From: Chloroflexota bacterium
GTDB taxonomy: Bacteria; Chloroflexota; Anaerolineae; Aggregatilineales; Phototrophicaceae
DNA length: 56,372 bases
Direction of reading: 5' to 3'
Assembly (NCBI GenBank): GCA_009841405.1
Contig: VXLV01000104.1
Coordinates: forward strand, 1-56,372
Below the pieces are notes generated by a model that searched no databases, had not been told where the DNA came from, and worked only from the letters and a program-made list of their open reading frames with translations. Every line of letters begins with the position of its first letter. Positions within the stretch are counted from its first letter, which is position 1. Shown here one piece after another: positions 16,185-25,254 of this stretch. Position numbers and translations under genes: made by a program.

Positions 16185-17609
16185 ATGAGTGAGCGAGAAG
16201 CGCTTGCCTTCAGCCGAGAAGAAATGCGCGAATTCGGCTATCAGGTGATCGACCAGCTCATCGATTACTATGACGGGCGCGACGAGCGGCGGGTGACGGG
16301 CGAGCTGGATCACGACGCGCTGGAGGCGATCTTGCGCGAGCCGCTGCCGCACGCCGGCCAGCCCTGGCCCGAAGTGCTTGAGCAATTCCAGGCGCAAGTG
16401 GTCGCGCCGACCAATCATGTTGACCATCCGCGCTTCTTCGCGTATATCCCGCTGGCCAACAATTTCGTCGGCGTGATGGCTGACGCCCTGGCCGCCGGAT
16501 ACAACATCTTCAACGCGGTCTGGCTGCAAGGCGCGGGCGCGGCCCAGGTCGAGCGTCTCACCGTCGACTGGCTGCGGCGGATTTTCGGCTTTCCGCCGGA
16601 AGCGGGCGGTACCTTCGTCAGCGGCGGATCCATGGCTAACCTGACGGCGCTGGCCGTGGCGCGTCAGTCGCGTCTGCGCGGCGAAATGCGCGGCGCGGTC
16701 GCCTACTGCTCCGACCAGATACACTTCGCCATCTCGCGCGGCTTGCGCGTCCTGGGCTTCACGCCGGACCAACTGCGCAAGATCCCCAGCGACGAAAGTT
16801 TCCGGCTGTCGCTGCCACGCCTGCGTCAGGCCATAGCCGAGGATCGGGCGGCCGGGCGCAGGCCCTTCTGCGTCATCGCGACGGCGGGCACGACCAATAC
16901 CGGCGCCGTGGACCCGCTGGAAACGTTGGCGGATTTCTGCCGGGGCGAAGACCTCTGGCTGCACGTCGATGGCGCCTATGGCGCGCCGGCGATGCTGACT
17001 GCGCGCGGCCGACGGGCGCTGGCGGGCTTGCAGCGGGCCGACTCGCTCGCGCTCGACGCGCACAAGTGGCTGTTTCAGCCGATTGAATGCGGCGTCGTCA
17101 TTGTACGGCAACGGCGCTGGCTGACCGAGACCTTCATAGAGCAGCCGGAATACCTGAAAGATGTCGAGCAGTCTGATGACGAGCTCAATTTCATGTATCA
17201 GGGCGTTCAGCTCACGCGGCAGTTTCGCGCGCTGAAACTGTGGATGAGCTTCAAAGTGTTTGGGCTGGACGCCATCAGCCGCGCGATCGAATCCGGCTTC
17301 CACAACGCCGAACTGGCGGAGACGCTACTGCGCCAGGCGGGCTGCTGGGAGATCGTGACGCCTGCGCAGATGGCGATTGTCACCTTCCGCTACCAGCCAG
17401 CGAACGGCGATGAAGCGCTGGCGAACCGCGTCACCCATGACTTGGTCGGCCGGTTGCTGGAAGACGGCTTCGCTTTCGCATCGGGCACACAGCTGCGAGG
17501 CAAGACGGTGCTGCGAATGTGCTGTAACAATCCGCGCACGACCACCGAGGACCTGGAGCAGACCGTGGCTCTGCTGGGACGGCTTGCCGCCGAACTCGCG
17601 GAAATGTAG
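16185..17609 (+). CDS. Group II PLP-dependent amino acid decarboxylase (aromatic amino acid decarboxylase-like), copy 1
   Basis: 474 residues of the AADC/tyrosine decarboxylase family. H180 in CSDQIHFAISRG should stack on PLP, D262 in HVDGAYGAPA pairs with the pyridine nitrogen, and K294 in LDAHKWLFQP forms the Schiff base. The N-terminal swap region (EMREFGYQVIDQLIDYYDG) is intact. Members decarboxylate tyrosine, tryptophan, DOPA or phenylalanine to amines; some plant and insect relatives are aldehyde synthases, so substrate and outcome are not settled. The next gene is a close paralogue 45 bases downstream, indicating a tandem duplication and one transcript. The GC-rich style matches the chromosome. 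Confidence 0.9.
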   Translation: MSEREALAFSREEMREFGYQVIDQLIDYYDGRDERRVTGELDHDALEAILREPLPHAGQPWPEVLEQFQAQVVAPTNHVDHPRFFAYIPLANNFVGVMADALAAGYNIFNAVWLQGAGAAQVERLTVDWLRRIFGFPPEAGGTFVSGGSMANLTALAVARQSRLRGEMRGAVAYCSDQIHFAISRGLRVLGFTPDQLRKIPSDESFRLSLPRLRQAIAEDRAAGRRPFCVIATAGTTNTGAVDPLETLADFCRGEDLWLHVDGAYGAPAMLTARGRRALAGLQRADSLALDAHKWLFQPIECGVVIVRQRRWLTETFIEQPEYLKDVEQSDDELNFMYQGVQLTRQFRALKLWMSFKVFGLDAISRAIESGFHNAELAETLLRQAGCWEIVTPAQMAIVTFRYQPANGDEALANRVTHDLVGRLLEDGFAFASGTQLRGKTVLRMCCNNPRTTTEDLEQTVALLGRLAAELAEM

Positions 17610-17654
17610 TATTATTTCCTTAATATCATGCAATGAACTCGAGAGGCGCTCCTA

Positions 17655-19127
17655 ATGCGAAGCGCTAACCCGCGTGACCAAATAAAACTTGATTCTGAAG
17701 AAATGCGCGAGATGGGCTACCGCATCATCGACATGCTGGTGGATTACACCGGCGCGCAATCCCAGTTTCCGGTCACGCGAGCGCTGGATCACGCTACCTT
17801 TGAAGAAATCCTGCAAGAGCCGCTTCCCGAAAATGGCTCAGACTGGCGAGACGTTTTGGAACAGTTCGAGCGCCAGGTGCTGACGACCATCGACCACCTC
17901 GATCATCCGCGCTTCTTCGCCTACATTCCCTCCCCCAGCAACTTCGTCGGCGCCATGGCGGATACGCTGGCGTCCGGCTACAACATCTTCAACGCCTTGT
18001 ATCCGCTGGGGACGGGCGCCGCCCAAATCGAAAGGCTCGCGGTCAGCTGGCTGCGCAGGCTCTGCGGCATGCCGGAAGACGCCGGCGGCTTGTTCGTCAG
18101 CGGCGGTTCAGTCGCCAATCTGACTGGCTTGGCCGTGGCGCGGCAGATTCAGTTGAATGGCGATATGCGTGACGCCGTCGTCTATTGCTCGGATCAGGCG
18201 CACTTCGTCATCTCACGCGGCTTGCGCATCCTCGGTTTCGCGCCCGAGCAACTCCGCGAAATCCACGCCGACGAGAATTTCCGGCTGCCGATGGCTGAAC
18301 TCGAGCGGGCGATTGCGGCCGATAGAGCGGCTGGCAAGCGCCCATTCTGCATCGCCGCCACAGCGGGCACAACCAATACGGGCGCCGTGGACCCGCTGGC
18401 GGACCTGGCAGATCTCTGCGAGCGCCAAGGACTCTGGCTGCATGTTGATGGCGCCTACGGCGCGTCGGCCTGCCTGACCGACCGCGGCAAGACGGCCTTG
18501 GCTGGCATTGAACGCGCGCATTCATTGACATGGGACTCGCATAAATGGCTGTTTCAGCCGGTCGAGTGCAGCGCGCTGCTGGTTCGCGATCGGCACTGGC
18601 TGGGCGAAACCTTCAAGGATACCGCCCATTTCCTCGCCGACGCCGAAACCCATAGCAAGGAAGAAGTCGGCGAAGAAATGAATTACATGTATCAAGGCAT
18701 TCAATTGACGCGCTATTTTCGCGCCTTGAAGTTCTGGATGAGCCTGAAAGTTTTCGGCCTTGGCGCCATGCGGGTTGCGATTGAACGCGGATTCAAGCTG
18801 GCGGAATTAGCGGAATCGCTATTGCGCGAATCGGGAAACTGGGAAATCGTAACGCCGGCGCAAATGGCAATTGTGACATTTCGTTACAAGCCGGACGACG
18901 GCGACCAGGCGCTCGCTGATACGGTGACGAACGAACTGACGGGCGCCATGGCCGCGAACGGATTCGCCTTCGCTTCGTCTACCCAACTGCTGGGCCGGCC
19001 GGTCATGCGGCTGGTCACAAACAACCCGCGTACCACGCCGTCTGATTTACGCCAAACCGTAATCCTCATGGGGCGGCTGGCCGCCGACCTGGAGCAGCGG
19101 CTCCGCCAAAATCCGACAGCCAATTAG
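17655..19127 (+). CDS. Group II PLP-dependent amino acid decarboxylase (aromatic amino acid decarboxylase-like), copy 2
   Basis: 490 residues, collinear with copy 1 along its length. The active-site set is conserved: H183 (CSDQAHFVISRG), D265 (HVDGAYGASA) and K297 (WDSHKWLFQP). Differences cluster where the substrate pocket is built: copy 1 has IPLANNFVG and AVWLQGAGA, copy 2 has IPSPSNFVG and ALYPLGTGA. Copy 2 also has an insert before NYMYQGIQ (SKEEVGEEM). Different substrates are therefore possible. The last third uses more A/T at third positions than copy 1. Gap 45 bases, GAGG 10 bases before the ATG. Confidence 0.9.
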   Translation: MRSANPRDQIKLDSEEMREMGYRIIDMLVDYTGAQSQFPVTRALDHATFEEILQEPLPENGSDWRDVLEQFERQVLTTIDHLDHPRFFAYIPSPSNFVGAMADTLASGYNIFNALYPLGTGAAQIERLAVSWLRRLCGMPEDAGGLFVSGGSVANLTGLAVARQIQLNGDMRDAVVYCSDQAHFVISRGLRILGFAPEQLREIHADENFRLPMAELERAIAADRAAGKRPFCIAATAGTTNTGAVDPLADLADLCERQGLWLHVDGAYGASACLTDRGKTALAGIERAHSLTWDSHKWLFQPVECSALLVRDRHWLGETFKDTAHFLADAETHSKEEVGEEMNYMYQGIQLTRYFRALKFWMSLKVFGLGAMRVAIERGFKLAELAESLLRESGNWEIVTPAQMAIVTFRYKPDDGDQALADTVTNELTGAMAANGFAFASSTQLLGRPVMRLVTNNPRTTPSDLRQTVILMGRLAADLEQRLRQNPTAN

Positions 19128-19231
19128 AGCGCGCGCCCCTACAGTCTGTACAGATTGCCCTTCCCTGTTACAATACGCGCGCTTTCGTACACAGCGATAT
19201 TGTAATTCCCGTTTAACCTGAGGACTAATCC

Positions 19232-21163
19232 TTGGACATCGAATTCCTGGCGTTTTCTCTCGCCAGTTTCCTCTTCATCACGCTGTCGGCGTATCAGATC
19301 GGGAAGCTGGCGACAAATTTCCATCTGCCGCTGATCAGCGGCTATCTGCTGGCGGGCATACTCGCCGGTCCCTTCATCTTCCGTTTCATCGAGACCTTGA
19401 ATGTCGAGGCGCTGCGCTTCCTGGACGAGACGGCGCTGGCCTTTATCGCTTTCGCAGCCGGCAGCGAAATGGCGCTGGACGAGCTCCGCGGGCGCTATCG
19501 CAGCATTGGCTGGAATACAGTGACGCAAATCGTGGCGGTGTATATTCTTTGCGGCGCGGCGATTCTGCTGCTGGCGGATTTCATTCCCTTTATGCGAGAC
19601 TTGACGCCGGCGGGACGCGTCGCGGCGGCTTTACTCGGCGGCACCATCCTGGCGGCTCGCTCGCCATCCTCAGCCATCGCCATCATTAAAGAGATGCGCG
19701 CGCGCGGCCCCTTCACCAAAACCGTGCTGGGCGTGACCTTGGTTAAAGATGTGCTCATCGTTGTTCTTTTCGCGATGAGCACGTCTGTGGCAGCGACCTT
19801 GCTGACGGGACGGCAATTCGATCTCGGATTTATCGTCCTGGTTATATTCGAGATTTTGGCGTCAATCGGCCTGGGCATCGCGGTAGCGCATTTGATGTCG
19901 CTGATTTTGCGCAATCACTGGGAAGATTGGCTGAAGATACCGCTGCTGCTGCTTATCGGTTACCTGGTGTTCTTCTTCGCCGGCGAGTTGCGGGATTGGA
20001 GCCACAACAACCTGCCGGTTGAGCTGCTGTTTGAGCCGCTGCTGATTTGTATGGTGGCAAGCTTCTGGCTGACCAACCGCACACCTTATCGCACGGAATT
20101 GCGCCATCTGTTGCATCGGGTTGAGATGCCGATATTCGTCATCTTTTTCACGCTTATCGGTGGCTCGCTGGATATCGGCATCGTGATGGCATTGCTGCCG
20201 ATCACGGTCGTAATATTCGCCGCGCGCTTATTGGCGCTGTTCGCTGGCGGCTATCTGGGCGGCCTGGTCGCCGGGGATCCGGCGCAATTCAACCGGCTGA
20301 CCTGGATGGCTTATATCACGCAGGCGGGCGTCGGCCTGGGCTTGGCGAAAGAGGTGGCGAATGAGTTTCCCTTGCTTGGCAACGACTTCGCCACGCTGAT
20401 GGTGGCGGTGATTGTCATCAGCCAGCTAACGGGCCCGCCCTTCTTCAAATTCGCCATTCGACTGGTGGGCGAGTCGCACCTGCCCAAGGACATTCAGGAC
20501 GACGAGGTGCTGGATGTCGTCATCGTCGGCATCGAGAGCCAGTCGCGGCAATTGGCGGAGCGCTTGTTGGACCATGGCTGGCGCGTCAAGCTGGTGGATG
20601 TCGATCAGACGCACGTCTCGAATGCGCCGGCCAGCGACGGCCTGCGACACGAGCACTGGCTGCCGGACATCTCGGCCGCGGCCCTGCGCGAGATCATCGA
20701 ACCCAAGACCGAGGTGGCGGTGACCTTGCTGCCCGATGATGCCCAAAGCCTGCAACTCTGCCAGATCTTCTACGAAGACTTCGGCATCACGCGGCAAATC
20801 GCCCGGCTGAATACCTACACGCTGCTCGAAGATTTCCGCGAATTGGGCGTCCACGTGCTTGACCCGGCCAATGCCATGGTGCACCTGCTGGATCATTTCG
20901 TGCGCGCGCCACAGCTGGCGGCCATCGTTTTCGAAGACGACCCGGACCACGATGTGATCCAGGTTACCATCACCGACCCCAGCATCGACGGCTTGCACTT
21001 GCGCGAGCTCATCTTGCCCGATGATGTCCTGGTCATGGCGATTGTGCGGCGCGGACACTCGATCGTGCCGCATGGCTATACCAACTTGCACCTCGAAGAC
21101 GAGCTCACCCTGATCGGACCCACCGATCATCTCGACGAGGTGGCGCTGAAGCTGGGGTACTAA
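19232..21163 (+). CDS. CPA2 family cation:proton antiporter with TrkA-N and TrkA-C domains
   Basis: 643 residues. The first about 395 form a Na+/H+ exchanger domain of roughly twelve helices (GYLLAGILAGPFIF, then FIAFAAGSEMALDEL). Next comes a TrkA-N/RCK nucleotide-binding domain at about 425-540 (DVVIVGIESQSRQLAERLLDHGWRVKLVD in outline, with GIESQS replacing the usual GxGxxG) and a TrkA-C domain to the end. KefB/KefC-type proteins exchange K+ or Na+ for protons under ligand control. The altered glycine loop may change nucleotide binding. Start is TTG 19232, with GAGGA eight bases upstream; no ATG fits. Confidence 0.9.
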   Translation: MDIEFLAFSLASFLFITLSAYQIGKLATNFHLPLISGYLLAGILAGPFIFRFIETLNVEALRFLDETALAFIAFAAGSEMALDELRGRYRSIGWNTVTQIVAVYILCGAAILLLADFIPFMRDLTPAGRVAAALLGGTILAARSPSSAIAIIKEMRARGPFTKTVLGVTLVKDVLIVVLFAMSTSVAATLLTGRQFDLGFIVLVIFEILASIGLGIAVAHLMSLILRNHWEDWLKIPLLLLIGYLVFFFAGELRDWSHNNLPVELLFEPLLICMVASFWLTNRTPYRTELRHLLHRVEMPIFVIFFTLIGGSLDIGIVMALLPITVVIFAARLLALFAGGYLGGLVAGDPAQFNRLTWMAYITQAGVGLGLAKEVANEFPLLGNDFATLMVAVIVISQLTGPPFFKFAIRLVGESHLPKDIQDDEVLDVVIVGIESQSRQLAERLLDHGWRVKLVDVDQTHVSNAPASDGLRHEHWLPDISAAALREIIEPKTEVAVTLLPDDAQSLQLCQIFYEDFGITRQIARLNTYTLLEDFRELGVHVLDPANAMVHLLDHFVRAPQLAAIVFEDDPDHDVIQVTITDPSIDGLHLRELILPDDVLVMAIVRRGHSIVPHGYTNLHLEDELTLIGPTDHLDEVALKLGY

Positions 21164-21255
21164 CGCGGCCAGCCGCCGGATTCGGCAACGTAAGATTTGC
21201 CGCGTGATGCGCTTCAAGTCTACAGACACAAGTTCATGACAACGGAAAGCCAACC

Positions 21256-22623
21256 ATGACGAACTTACCAGTGGCGATCATCGGCGGCGGGCCGGTCGGC
21301 TTGGCCGCGGCCGCGCATCTGCTGGAGCGCGGCGAACGCCCGATCCTCTTTGAAGCCGGCAGCAGCGTCGGCGCCAGCGTGCTGGACTGGGGCCATGTGC
21401 GCATGTTTTCGCCCTGGGAGTTCAACGTAGACGACGCCTCGGCGCGGCTGCTCGAAGCGAGCGGCTGGGAGCCGCCGTCCCCTGACGAGCTGCCCACGGG
21501 CGCGGAATTGGTCGCGCGCTACCTGCAGCCCCTGGCTCAGTTGCCGGCCATGCGCGCTGTGATACGGACCGGCGCGCGCGTCGCGGGTGTCAGCCGGCGC
21601 CGGCTGGACAAGGTGAAGGACGATGCGCGCGAGCAAGCGCCATTTCAATTGCGTATCGTCTTCGACGATGGCGGCGAAGCCCTGGTCGAGGCGCGCGCCG
21701 TGATCGACGCCTCGGGCGCCTGGCGCAATCTGAACCCCCTGGGCGCCAATGGCTTGCCCGCTATAGGCGAAACAGCATTGCGTCATCGAATCGCCTACGG
21801 CATGCCGGATGTCAAGGGGCGCGACCGCGATCGCTATGGCGGCGCGCGCGTTATGGTTGTCGGCAGCGGGCACTCGGCCATCAACGCGCTGCTGGATCTG
21901 ATTGATCTGCGGGTTGACTATCCGGCGACCGAGATTGTCTGGGCGATGCGCGGCGGCAATCTGCAAAAGGTCTACGGCGGCGGGGAAGCCGATGCCCTCG
22001 CGGCGCGTGGCCAGCTGGGCATGCGCATCAAGGCGGCCGTTGACGCCGGCACGCTGCAGATTGTGGCGCCCTTCGCGATCTCCGAAGCGGCGGCGATGGA
22101 CGCCGGGCTCTGCGTTCGTGGCGAGACGTATGGCGAGACGCGCGGCTATTATGCCGACGAGTTGATTGTCTGCACCGGGGCGCGGCCCGACTTGGCGATG
22201 CTACGCGAACTGCGCTTGGACCTCGACCCGGCGGTGGAGGCGACTCGCGCGCTGGCGCCGCTGATCGACCCCAATCTGCACAGCTGCGGCACTGTGCGTC
22301 CGCACGGAGAAGCAGAACTGCGCCAGCCGGAAAAAGACTTCTACATCATCGGCATGAAAAGTTACGGGCGGGCGCCGACATTTCTGATGGCCACCGGCTA
22401 TGAGCAAGCGCGCTCGGTCGTGGCGGCGCTCTGCGGCGATTGGGAAGCGGCGCGTGATTTGCGGCTGAACCTGCCAGAGACGGGCGTTTGCGTGACGGAC
22501 TACGCGCCCGCTGGCATTTGCTGCGAGCCGGCAGCGGCGCCGGGCGGCCTGGTCGCCGTCGGCGCGATATCCCTTGCCGGCGATATCGAGCTCGCGCCAG
22601 TCGTCCCCAGCGCCTGCTGCTGA
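21256..22623 (+). CDS. FAD/NAD(P)-dependent flavoprotein oxidoreductase
   Basis: 455 residues with an N-terminal FAD Rossmann motif (VAIIGGGPVGLAAAAHLLER) and a second NAD(P) motif near residue 200 (VMVVGSGHSAINALLDL), the arrangement of flavin-dependent monooxygenases and thioredoxin-reductase-like enzymes. VLDWGHVRMFSPWEFN resembles flavoproteins annotated ArsO in arsenic operons, but no ars gene is nearby. The C-terminus carries two vicinal cysteine pairs, one in AGICCEPAA and one at the very end (PSACC), which could bind metal or act in redox. Substrate unknown. It starts 93 bases after the antiporter gene. Confidence 0.8.
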   Translation: MTNLPVAIIGGGPVGLAAAAHLLERGERPILFEAGSSVGASVLDWGHVRMFSPWEFNVDDASARLLEASGWEPPSPDELPTGAELVARYLQPLAQLPAMRAVIRTGARVAGVSRRRLDKVKDDAREQAPFQLRIVFDDGGEALVEARAVIDASGAWRNLNPLGANGLPAIGETALRHRIAYGMPDVKGRDRDRYGGARVMVVGSGHSAINALLDLIDLRVDYPATEIVWAMRGGNLQKVYGGGEADALAARGQLGMRIKAAVDAGTLQIVAPFAISEAAAMDAGLCVRGETYGETRGYYADELIVCTGARPDLAMLRELRLDLDPAVEATRALAPLIDPNLHSCGTVRPHGEAELRQPEKDFYIIGMKSYGRAPTFLMATGYEQARSVVAALCGDWEAARDLRLNLPETGVCVTDYAPAGICCEPAAAPGGLVAVGAISLAGDIELAPVVPSACC

Positions 22624-22694
22624 TGACACGATCGCTTTTCAAGGCGATCAATTCAAAGCAGACATCAGCCGCCAAAGAGGGAAGCAGGTTGAAA

Positions 22695-22802
22695 TTGAAC
22701 CACAGAGAACACAGAGAGCACAGAGAAAAGCCCTTTGGTCGGAGGCGGAATCTACCAAACTTGACTTTGTGCCCTTTGTGTCTTCGTGTCTTTGTGATTA
22801 AA
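22695..22802. repeat. CACAGAG inverted repeat element (diverged copy)
   Basis: The left end starts with CCACAGAGAACACAGAGAGC in a 9-base rhythm. The right end (GTGTCTTCGTGTCTTTGTGA) is a degenerate inverse. It fills the gap between the flavoprotein and DinB genes. Confidence 0.65.
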
Positions 22803-22822
22803 ACTCGTAGAAAGGTACCGTT

Positions 22823-23329
22823 ATGGCACACCCGATGGCGCAGCAATTGCGTTTCACGCGCGGCGAATTCTTGCGCTGCCTGGACGGCTTGAGCCTGCCG
22901 GACGCTTATGTGCGGCATGGCCAGACGAATTGCATCAGTTGGATCATCGGGCATTTGGCGGCGCACGAAAACCAGATCTTCGTTTTCCTGGCGCAGGGCA
23001 AGGTGATCTTGCCCGAACTGCGCAAGGTCTGCGGATTCGGCAGCCCGCCCTCCGCGCCCAAGCTGGATGATATGTGGGCCGCCTGGCATGAGATAACGGC
23101 CAATGCCGACCGCTATTTGGACACGCTGACGACTGAGACGCTGCAAGAGCGCTTCGTCTGGAAGGGCGAGCCGCTGGAAGAGACCATTGGCACGATGCTG
23201 CACCGTACGATTTACCACTACTGGTTTCATATCGGCGAGGCGCACGCCATCAGGCAAATGCTGGGGCAGCGCAACCTGCCGCAGTTTGTCGGCAAAATGG
23301 CGGACGCGCCCTACCTGCCCCACAAATGA
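22823..23329 (+). CDS. DinB family putative metalloprotein
   Basis: 168 residues forming a four-helix bundle of the DinB/YfiT superfamily. Likely metal-ligand histidines are in IIGHLAAHE and in the closing helix (HRTIYHYWFHIGEAHAIR). Such proteins include thiol-dependent S-transferases and damage-inducible proteins; the exact reaction is not known here. GAAAGG lies nine bases before the ATG. Its stop overlaps the start of the next gene (ATGA at 23326-23329), so the two are translationally coupled. Confidence 0.85.
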   Translation: MAHPMAQQLRFTRGEFLRCLDGLSLPDAYVRHGQTNCISWIIGHLAAHENQIFVFLAQGKVILPELRKVCGFGSPPSAPKLDDMWAAWHEITANADRYLDTLTTETLQERFVWKGEPLEETIGTMLHRTIYHYWFHIGEAHAIRQMLGQRNLPQFVGKMADAPYLPHK

Positions 23330-24000
23330 GCGCCGGGCCTCGCATCGGCATCACCACCTCTTACGCCAATGGGGCTCAGTCGCTGGACGCGCGTTACGCG
23401 CGCGCCGTGGAAGCAGCCGGCGGACTGCCTATTATCGCTCCCCTGTTCGAGCGCGAAGAGGCTGCCAAAACGTTCGCCTCCATGCTTGACGGCCTCATCA
23501 TCACCGGCGGCCCCGGCGTCACGCGCGGCCTCATCGGGCAACTGCCCGCCGACTTGCCGCCTGTGGACGCAGCGCGCGACCGCAGCGACGCCCTGATCTT
23601 CCAGGCGATGGCGGAACGCCCCTTCCTCGGCATTTGCTACGGTATGCAATTCGCCAACGCCATGGCCGGCGGCAGCATTTACGGCGATGTCCAGGCGCAG
23701 ACCGATTCGGACGTCCACAGCGCCGAGCGCGGCGCCGGCGAGCATGGCATTCGAATAGCAAAGGGCAGCCGCTTGCACTCCATCTTTGGCAGCGAGCGGC
23801 TGACGACAAATAGCCACCACATTCAAGCGCTGGCGGATCCTGGCGCGGGATTGCGGGTTACAGCGCGCGCCGCGGACGGCGTGATTGAAGCGATCGAATC
23901 GGCCGACGGCCGCGTCATCGGCGTGCAATTTCACCCCGAGCGGATGCTGGATCGGACGCTGCCGCTGTTCCAGGATTTGATTGCGCGCGCCCGCCGCTAG
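23326..24000 (+). CDS. Class I glutamine amidotransferase-like hydrolase (peptidase C26), second copy
   Basis: 224 residues. The nucleophile is C104 in LGICYGMQFANAM, the histidine is in GVQFHPERM, and LIITGGPGV is the glycine loop. Same family as the gene at 9502 but shorter and clearly divergent. Function is probably hydrolysis of a gamma-glutamyl amide. It overlaps the DinB gene by four bases. Its TAG shares CTAG with the stop of the convergent epimerase gene. Confidence 0.86.
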   Translation: MSAGPRIGITTSYANGAQSLDARYARAVEAAGGLPIIAPLFEREEAAKTFASMLDGLIITGGPGVTRGLIGQLPADLPPVDAARDRSDALIFQAMAERPFLGICYGMQFANAMAGGSIYGDVQAQTDSDVHSAERGAGEHGIRIAKGSRLHSIFGSERLTTNSHHIQALADPGAGLRVTARAADGVIEAIESADGRVIGVQFHPERMLDRTLPLFQDLIARARR

Positions 24001-25016
24001 AACCAGCCGATCAGCCGCGCCAGCCTATCGTCCTTGATGTAGCCGCGCTGCTGATACCAGTCGAAGGTATCGCGCAGGCTGGTCGCCATGTCGATCTGCG
24101 GCGCGCCCAACTCGCGATTCGCTTTGCCAGCGTCATAATAGACCCGGGCGCTGCCCAACCGCGTCTGATTGGCGTCCGTCGGCGTCTGAATGCCGATCCA
24201 GCGCAGCAGGTCGATCAGCCGCGCGGTCGGCTCCAGCAGCCAATCCGGCGTGGAGAGAAGCGGTGGGCGCACCCCACAGGCAGCGGCAATCATCCCGAAC
24301 CACTCGCGGTAGCTCAAATTGGCCGCGCTGAGAATATAGCGTTCGCCCGGCTGACCGCGCTCGCTGGCGGCCAGGTGGGCGCGCGCCACATCGCGTACGT
24401 CGATGACCGAGATGCCGCCGGACGACATGGGCAGCAGCCATTGCAAGCGGGCCGTCTCGAGGATGAAGCTGCCGGAGATGGCGTTGAGGTCGCCGGGGCC
24501 GACGATGACGGCGGGATTGAGCGTCACCACGTCCAAACCAGCGGCGACGAACTCGGCGGCGACGGCTTCGGCTTTGCGCTTGGTGTAGGCGTACCAGAAA
24601 CGCTCGGGCGGCAGGTTGAACGGGGTGGTCTCGTCAGCACGCTGCTCGCCGGGCAGGATGCCGATTGTGGACGCGCTGCTGGTGAAGACCACGCGACGCA
24701 CGCCAGCGCTCTTGGCGGCTGCCAGCAGGTTTCGCGTGCCCTCGACGTTGACCTGCCAGAGCGCGTCGCGGTCGTCGTCTTTCCAGTAATCGGCTTTGGC
24801 GGCAACATGAAACACGACCTCGCAGCCGGCGCAGGCGCGCTCCAGCCGGGCGCTATCGTCCAGGTCGCCGCGTACGGCTTCCAAATCCAGGCCCGCCAGT
24901 TGGCGCAGCTTTGTTTCCGAGCGATAGAGGGCGCGGACGCTGTGCCCGGCGTCGATGAGCTGCCGAGTGATATGCGAGCCGACGAAACCGGTCGCGCCGG
25001 TGACCAATACTTTCAT
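23997..25016 (-). CDS. NAD-dependent epimerase/dehydratase (extended SDR)
   Basis: 339 residues from ATG 25016. The N-terminal Rossmann motif is VLVTGATGFVGSH (TGxxGxxG), the catalytic YxxxK is in WYAYTKRKAEAV and the serine in VFTSSAST. The sequence resembles dihydroflavonol-4-reductase and HpnA-like hopanoid-linked SDRs (FHVAAKADYW), so it may reduce or epimerise a sugar or lipid intermediate. A longer frame to 25046 lacks support; translation should begin at the Rossmann strand. The stop codon overlaps the convergent amidotransferase-like gene by four bases (CTAG). Confidence 0.87.
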   Translation of the reverse strand: MKVLVTGATGFVGSHITRQLIDAGHSVRALYRSETKLRQLAGLDLEAVRGDLDDSARLERACAGCEVVFHVAAKADYWKDDDRDALWQVNVEGTRNLLAAAKSAGVRRVVFTSSASTIGILPGEQRADETTPFNLPPERFWYAYTKRKAEAVAAEFVAAGLDVVTLNPAVIVGPGDLNAISGSFILETARLQWLLPMSSGGISVIDVRDVARAHLAASERGQPGERYILSAANLSYREWFGMIAAACGVRPPLLSTPDWLLEPTARLIDLLRWIGIQTPTDANQTRLGSARVYYDAGKANRELGAPQIDMATSLRDTFDWYQQRGYIKDDRLARLIGWF

Positions 25017-25064
25017 GTCACTATCTTGCCACAGAAGCAAGACCAAGTAAGCCGTGCAAAAGAT

Positions 25065-25198
25065 TTAACCACAGAGAACACAGAGAACACAGAGATATTG
25101 ATGTAGGGGCGAGCCGGTGGCTCGCCCGCAAATCGCATTGATATTCAGCCTCGATTTGCACGACTCGCCTGCGATTACTTCTGTGTTCTCTGTGGTAA
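25065..25198. repeat. CACAGAG inverted repeat element with a nested GTAGGGGCG hairpin
   Basis: It opens with TTAACCACAGAGAACACAGA (motif repeated about three times at 9-base spacing) and closes with CTGTGTTCTCTGTGGTAA, its inverse. Inside, at 25103-25127, sits a member of the GTAGGGGCG family. It lies between the epimerase and LuxR genes. Confidence 0.8.
25103..25127. repeat. GTAGGGGCG hairpin (half unit)
   Basis: GGGCGAGCC-GGT-GGCTCGCCC: nine perfect pairs, preceded by GTAG. No matching right-hand CGCCCCTAC end follows. It is nested in the CACAGAG element. Confidence 0.78.
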
Positions 25199-25254
25199 GC
25201 ATTTGCATGAACTGACGGCGCTTACCGAACTTACGCGCGCGACGCGCCGGGCGT

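Noticed and set aside
21256..22623. Arsenic resistance flavoprotein (ArsO)
   Set aside because: Similar layout only; no arsR, arsB, arsC or arsM around it, so the function was not assigned.
25065..25100. CRISPR-like array in CACAGAG repeats
   Set aside because: The motif period is 9 bases with no spacers, and copies are inverted pairs; no cas genes.
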